Part shown: piece after piece, positions 60,827 to 64,000 of the stretch
Layout: every line of letters starts with the position of its first letter
Position numbering within the stretch: position 1 is the stretch's first letter
DNA from: Nigrospora sphaerica
Taxonomy: Eukaryota; Ascomycota; Sordariomycetes; Amphisphaeriales; Apiosporaceae
Reading direction: 5' to 3'
Assembly: GCA_018287875.1 (NCBI GenBank)
Contig: JAGVVL010000002.1
Location: 2,046,001-2,110,000 of the forward strand
Length of the DNA: 64,000 nucleotides
Notes under the pieces: model-generated
Seen by the model: the letters and a program-made list of their open reading frames with translations, nothing else
What the model was told of the DNA's origin: nothing
Database searches by the model: none
Translations under genes and position numbers: made by a program

Positions 60827-61420
60827 AGAAAGGGGACCGGAAAAAACGTCGTCAGTAGGAATCCATTCTCATCTCTACTCTTCCACGAGAAATGCATCCA
60901 TGCTGAATTGTTGCCTATAAGCCTGGTTGGTGGCAGCACGGAGAAACACAGAGGTCGTCGCAACGGAGGTCTGACCACGCACTTGCACACATATGTTCTG
61001 CTTATTTCCCAAAGCGGAAGATGCACGTGAAGTGATTATGCAGATAAAGGGCACCGACAGTGGCTCGGAACAAGGTGACAGACATCCACAGTACATGCGC
61101 TCTCGTGCAAGTTATGCGTTTGTACGATGTACATTGTGGTAACAAGTTTTAGTACAGCTCCCAGTCTTACGGTCGGTTGATCTGGAATTCGATAGCAGCC
61201 GCCGCCCCCACTGTCAATGCTGGTCGCATTGGATGAGCTTGAGTCGGTCGTACAAAAAAGTCCCCCAGCACGAGCGCGAAGCTGCTGCCCACCAGCGCGA
61301 TACCTACCTAAGCACAATCGAAGCGACGGCATTCCCATTCCGCCTCAGCCCGGCCTAGTTAATACCTACCTCTTGCTGCACCACGACGCTTTCCACAGCA
61401 CGCTGAACACATCAGCCAAC
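60827..61420. other. intergenic region upstream of SmF gene
   Basis: This contains the 3' UTR of the UPF0587 gene and the promoter of the SmF gene, both plus strand. TACCTACCTA motifs lie near 61300 and 61365, the second about 55 bp before the SmF start codon. No gene seen. Confidence 0.6.
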
Positions 61421-62031
61421 ATGAGTGTAAGCGCTCTCCCGTCGACGTCCCCAGCGCGCCCTCTCTCTCTCTCTCTCTTTCGGAAACGACGTGCTAATAC
61501 GCCTCGCCCGCAGTTCGTGCCAATCAACCCGCGGCCCATGCTGCAAGACCTGTACGCGACGCGACCCTCCTCTCCCCCGTGCTTGCCTGCGCCTCGTCAT
61601 GCGTTCCTCGCGTGCGGACCAGCGCGACACGGCCGCCGTCGTGGCAGACGACTGACCCTCTCTCCCTGCGCAGTGTCAACAAGGACATCGTTGTGCGACT
61701 TAAATGGTAACAAGAAACCCACCCCTGCCCACCCCATCCACCGCGCGCGCGTGGCAAGCGGCCGACGGCGACGGCGATGGCGACGGTGATGACGGACGAT
61801 GGGCGACGGAACGAGCGCTAATCCGACCGGCCGTACAGGGGCGAGACCGAGTATAAGGGCAGGCTGGTCAGTATCGACAGCTACATGAACATCCAGCTCA
61901 GCAACGCCCAGGAGTTCATCGACGCCAAGTTCACGAGCGACCTCGGCCAGATTCTGATCCGGTGTAACAACGTGCTCTGGATCAAGGGCGCTGACCAGGG
62001 CGAAAACCCCGATGTCAAGATGGACGGCTGA
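61421..62031 (+). CDS. SMX3: Sm core protein F of spliceosomal snRNPs
   Basis: Four exons (61421-61426, 61514-61551, 61674-61706, 61839-62031) encode 89 residues. The first exon holds only ATG AGT (Met-Ser). The introns of 87, 122 and 132 bp include the two longest in the window, have GCTAATAC, ACTGACC and GCTAATCC branch sites, and exceed the coding length in total. The product [20 protein letters not shown] is a clear SmF start. The Sm1 motif is [17 protein letters not shown] and the Sm2 motif is [10 protein letters not shown]. SmF joins SmE and SmG in the heptameric ring around U1, U2, U4 and U5 snRNAs; assembly is cytoplasmic and function nuclear. The first intron carries a (CT)n tract. 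The last few residues are acidic. Confidence 0.95.
61470..61490. repeat. (CT)n tract within SmF intron 1
   Basis: About eight CT units in the first intron of the SmF gene, about 25 bp upstream of a GCTAATAC branch-like site. Confidence 0.85.
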
Positions 62032-62399
62032 AGCGGGACGGGCAAAGGCAGCGACAGAAGACTTCCCGGGGCCCGGGATGGCGACGCGCATACCCGAGGC
62101 GAGGGCATGGGTTATCGGGAGAAGTGCTCTCGTCCGCGAAGGCATGGAGGCAAAACCTCTATACGGGACACGTGGACGACGGTAGCAAGAGCAACCCCGA
62201 GTTATGAATACGGCGTCTTGGACAGGCATGGTTATCATTCATCATGAAAAAGGGGCACCCGGTTGGTTTGCGAGAAAGCTTTCTATGAACCCACAACAAA
62301 GCCGCTTCCTCCCAATCCGTCATGACCGCTTCCTCTACGTCCTCTTCCCTGGAAGCTTTTCCCGCTTGCGCCTTTTCTATTCACCCGAGCCAAGAGTCT
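62032..62399. other. convergent 3' intergenic region
   Basis: This 368 bp segment separates the SmF stop (plus) from the PRMT5 stop (minus) and should hold both 3' UTRs. No gene, RNA or repeat is visible in it. Confidence 0.65.
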
Positions 62400-64000
62400 T
62401 CACATCAAACAGGCAACCTTCCGACTGGAGCACATCTCGGAACCCCCGACCTTGATACGCTGCTCCGGCCCGACCCACGCAAATGCCTCGACCATCCATT
62501 CGTACCATACCTTGGCGTCGTCGGTCTGTCGCCACATGCTAACCTCCAGCACCGAGTCGGGAGGAAAGTACAGCGGTTGCTGGGCGTGTTAGTCCGCATG
62601 CCTAGGTGAAGAAGCTGACACGTAAAATCAATCCACGTACCTTTAAGGGGAAGAAGATGGGGAACCACGATATCATGTCCTTGCTCTTCTGGTCGATGTT
62701 GTTGGGGAGCGTGCTAAGCTCCACGAGAGCTTTGTCGCTTGCTGCCGGCGCGTACAGCACCGATTCAAAGTAGCCAGCGAGGCCATGGATCACGCCCCGA
62801 GACTTGCAGACGAAGCTCAAGTGGCAGTGTCGCGAGTTGTGGTCGTTCGCGCCCACGCCGCCAGCCATGGAGCCGCCACCGCCGCCCACGACGCCGCCTG
62901 ACCGCCGGGCCTCGATCAGCTTCATGGTAGAGTCGGGCAGGGGGTGGACGAACTCCCACGCCTGCTGGAATCGAGGGTGGCCGGGCACCTTCTGTGCCAC
63001 GAAATCCAGCTGGAAGAGGCGGACCACCCAGGGGATTTCAAAGGCGTTGGCATCCATGGGCAAGCGCTGGGAAATATCCGCATGGAGGCGGGGCGTAGAG
63101 ATGGGGCTCATATGCGCCGTGTAGGACTTGGGAATCGAGATACCATGCGGCTTCGCCAGTACGTGCTGTATGCCGTCGAGACACTCGGGGGACAGCTCGT
63201 TGTCACCAAAAGAGCCGAGTAGCTCGGACACCAAGATGTCCACCTTGCCGTAAACGGGCTCCTCGTCGGTCGAGTCCGAGACGCGAGGGCCCTGCCACGC
63301 CCTCATATCCGTCTTCACGACCGTAACGCGGCCCCCCCACTGGAGCTGGTTCTGACGCAGAAGGTACACGTAGGCGTTGGGGTTCTTCTCCACCGCCCAG
63401 ACCTGGACAGGAACCCCCGTGGTCTCGCTGGCTTTCAAGGCTCGGGTAACGAGCGGTCCGCGGCCAGAGCCTGCCACGGCGATGACAACAGCACCATCGG
63501 GCGATGAAGTCGGCTTGTTCTGGCTGGACCAGTCTGACAGTGCCTCAGCGATCGCCTTCTCATACTGGTTGTACTTGACCGGATCCCCTTCGAAGACCTC
63601 GTACGTGATTGACTCCAAGTTGTCCGACAGGGGCTGGAGGGGCGATTGCAGCCAATCCTGGAAGTTGGTTAGGGTCGACCGCTCCAGTGACGTGAGTGGT
63701 GTCTGTTGGCTCTCAATGTGGCGAAGGTAGGAGGCATAGGCATTGGCTTTGGTGTACGCCGGGCCCGACTTGGCAGGCTGCTGGGCGGCCTCGGCGAGGG
63801 AGGGCCATGCGCCTTCATCCGTGGATGTCGCGTCCGCGGTCGGACTGCCCAAGCTCGCTGCGTCGGGCCCCACATCGCACAGCAGGAAGTAAGGAGCATT
63901 CTTGAGCGTCATGTAGGTCATGATCATGTCCTGGTGATATTTGCCCAGGGCGGGGTTGCCCGACTTGTTGGACTGAAATGTTCGTGGGCCTAAGGTCAAG
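62400..64000 (-). CDS. PRMT5: type II protein arginine methyltransferase, 5' end beyond window
   Basis: Two exons are visible: codons from about 63999 to 62641, then 62579-62400, across a 61 bp intron with GGACTAAC. The gene enters from beyond the right edge, so most of the N-terminal TIM-barrel is missing; its end is seen as HQDMIMTYMTLKNAPYFLL. The visible 512 residues contain SPLQPLSDNLESITYEVFEG, with the Phe position typical of symmetric-dimethylating PRMT5, the SAM-binding AVAGSGRGPLV, the acidic VEKNPNA strand, and the double-glutamate loop SELLGSFGDNELSPE. The C-terminal beta-barrel has HGLAGYFESVLY, ISWFPIFFPLK and VWYEWMVEAF. The enzyme (Skb1/Hsl7 in yeasts) makes symmetric dimethylarginine on Sm proteins and histones. 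A Gly-rich insertion (SGGVVGGGGGSMAGG) lies in the barrel, about 62848-62901. Confidence 0.95.

Overview
The window looks like nuclear DNA of a filamentous ascomycete, most likely a sordariomycete and possibly Hypocreales. The basis is 26 short introns (50-132 bp, most 50-80) with GTAAGT-type donors, CTRAC-type branch points and CAG/TAG acceptors, GC-rich intergenic DNA without the AT-rich bias left by RIP, and proteins that read as ordinary Pezizomycotina orthologues. The order-level placement is inference from sequence style only.

Layout. 2.3-3.6 kb (-): fungal zinc-finger-like protein of unknown function. 5.9-9.5 kb (-): UFD2, a U-box ubiquitin chain-elongation factor with six exons. 12.2-14.0 kb (+): single-pass membrane protein with a Cys-rich N-terminal region and a long Pro-rich tail, convergent with 14.2-15.4 kb (-): a GRE2/DFR-type NAD(P)-dependent reductase. 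From 15.4 to 43.2 kb (27.8 kb) I find no convincing gene, only microsatellites, homopolymer tracts and many copies of a short TAGGTAGG/CCTACCTA motif. 43.2-44.7 kb (+): four-finger C2H2 transcription factor. 46.7-49.2 kb (-): YME1-type mitochondrial i-AAA protease. 50.4-54.1 kb (-): GDE1-type SPX-ankyrin-GDPD glycerophosphodiesterase. 57.4-59.7 kb (-): mitochondrial PPR-like protein, divergent from 60.1-60.8 kb (+): UPF0587/CZIB zinc-binding protein. 61.4-62.0 kb (+): Sm core protein F, convergent with 62.4-64.0 kb (-): PRMT5-type arginine methyltransferase, whose N-terminus lies beyond the window.

The genes are mostly conserved housekeeping functions (ubiquitin chain extension, mitochondrial inner-membrane proteolysis, lipid head-group phosphate recovery, snRNP core and its methyltransferase). 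They do not form a biosynthetic cluster. I see no CRISPR array, rRNA, tRNA, intact transposon or phage-like element, and no clear new multi-gene system. The features most worth a second look are the gene-free 27.8 kb block, the dispersed TAGGTAGG motif, the alternative in-frame acceptor in the zinc-finger-like gene, and the tiny leading exons of the reductase, GDE1 and SmF genes.
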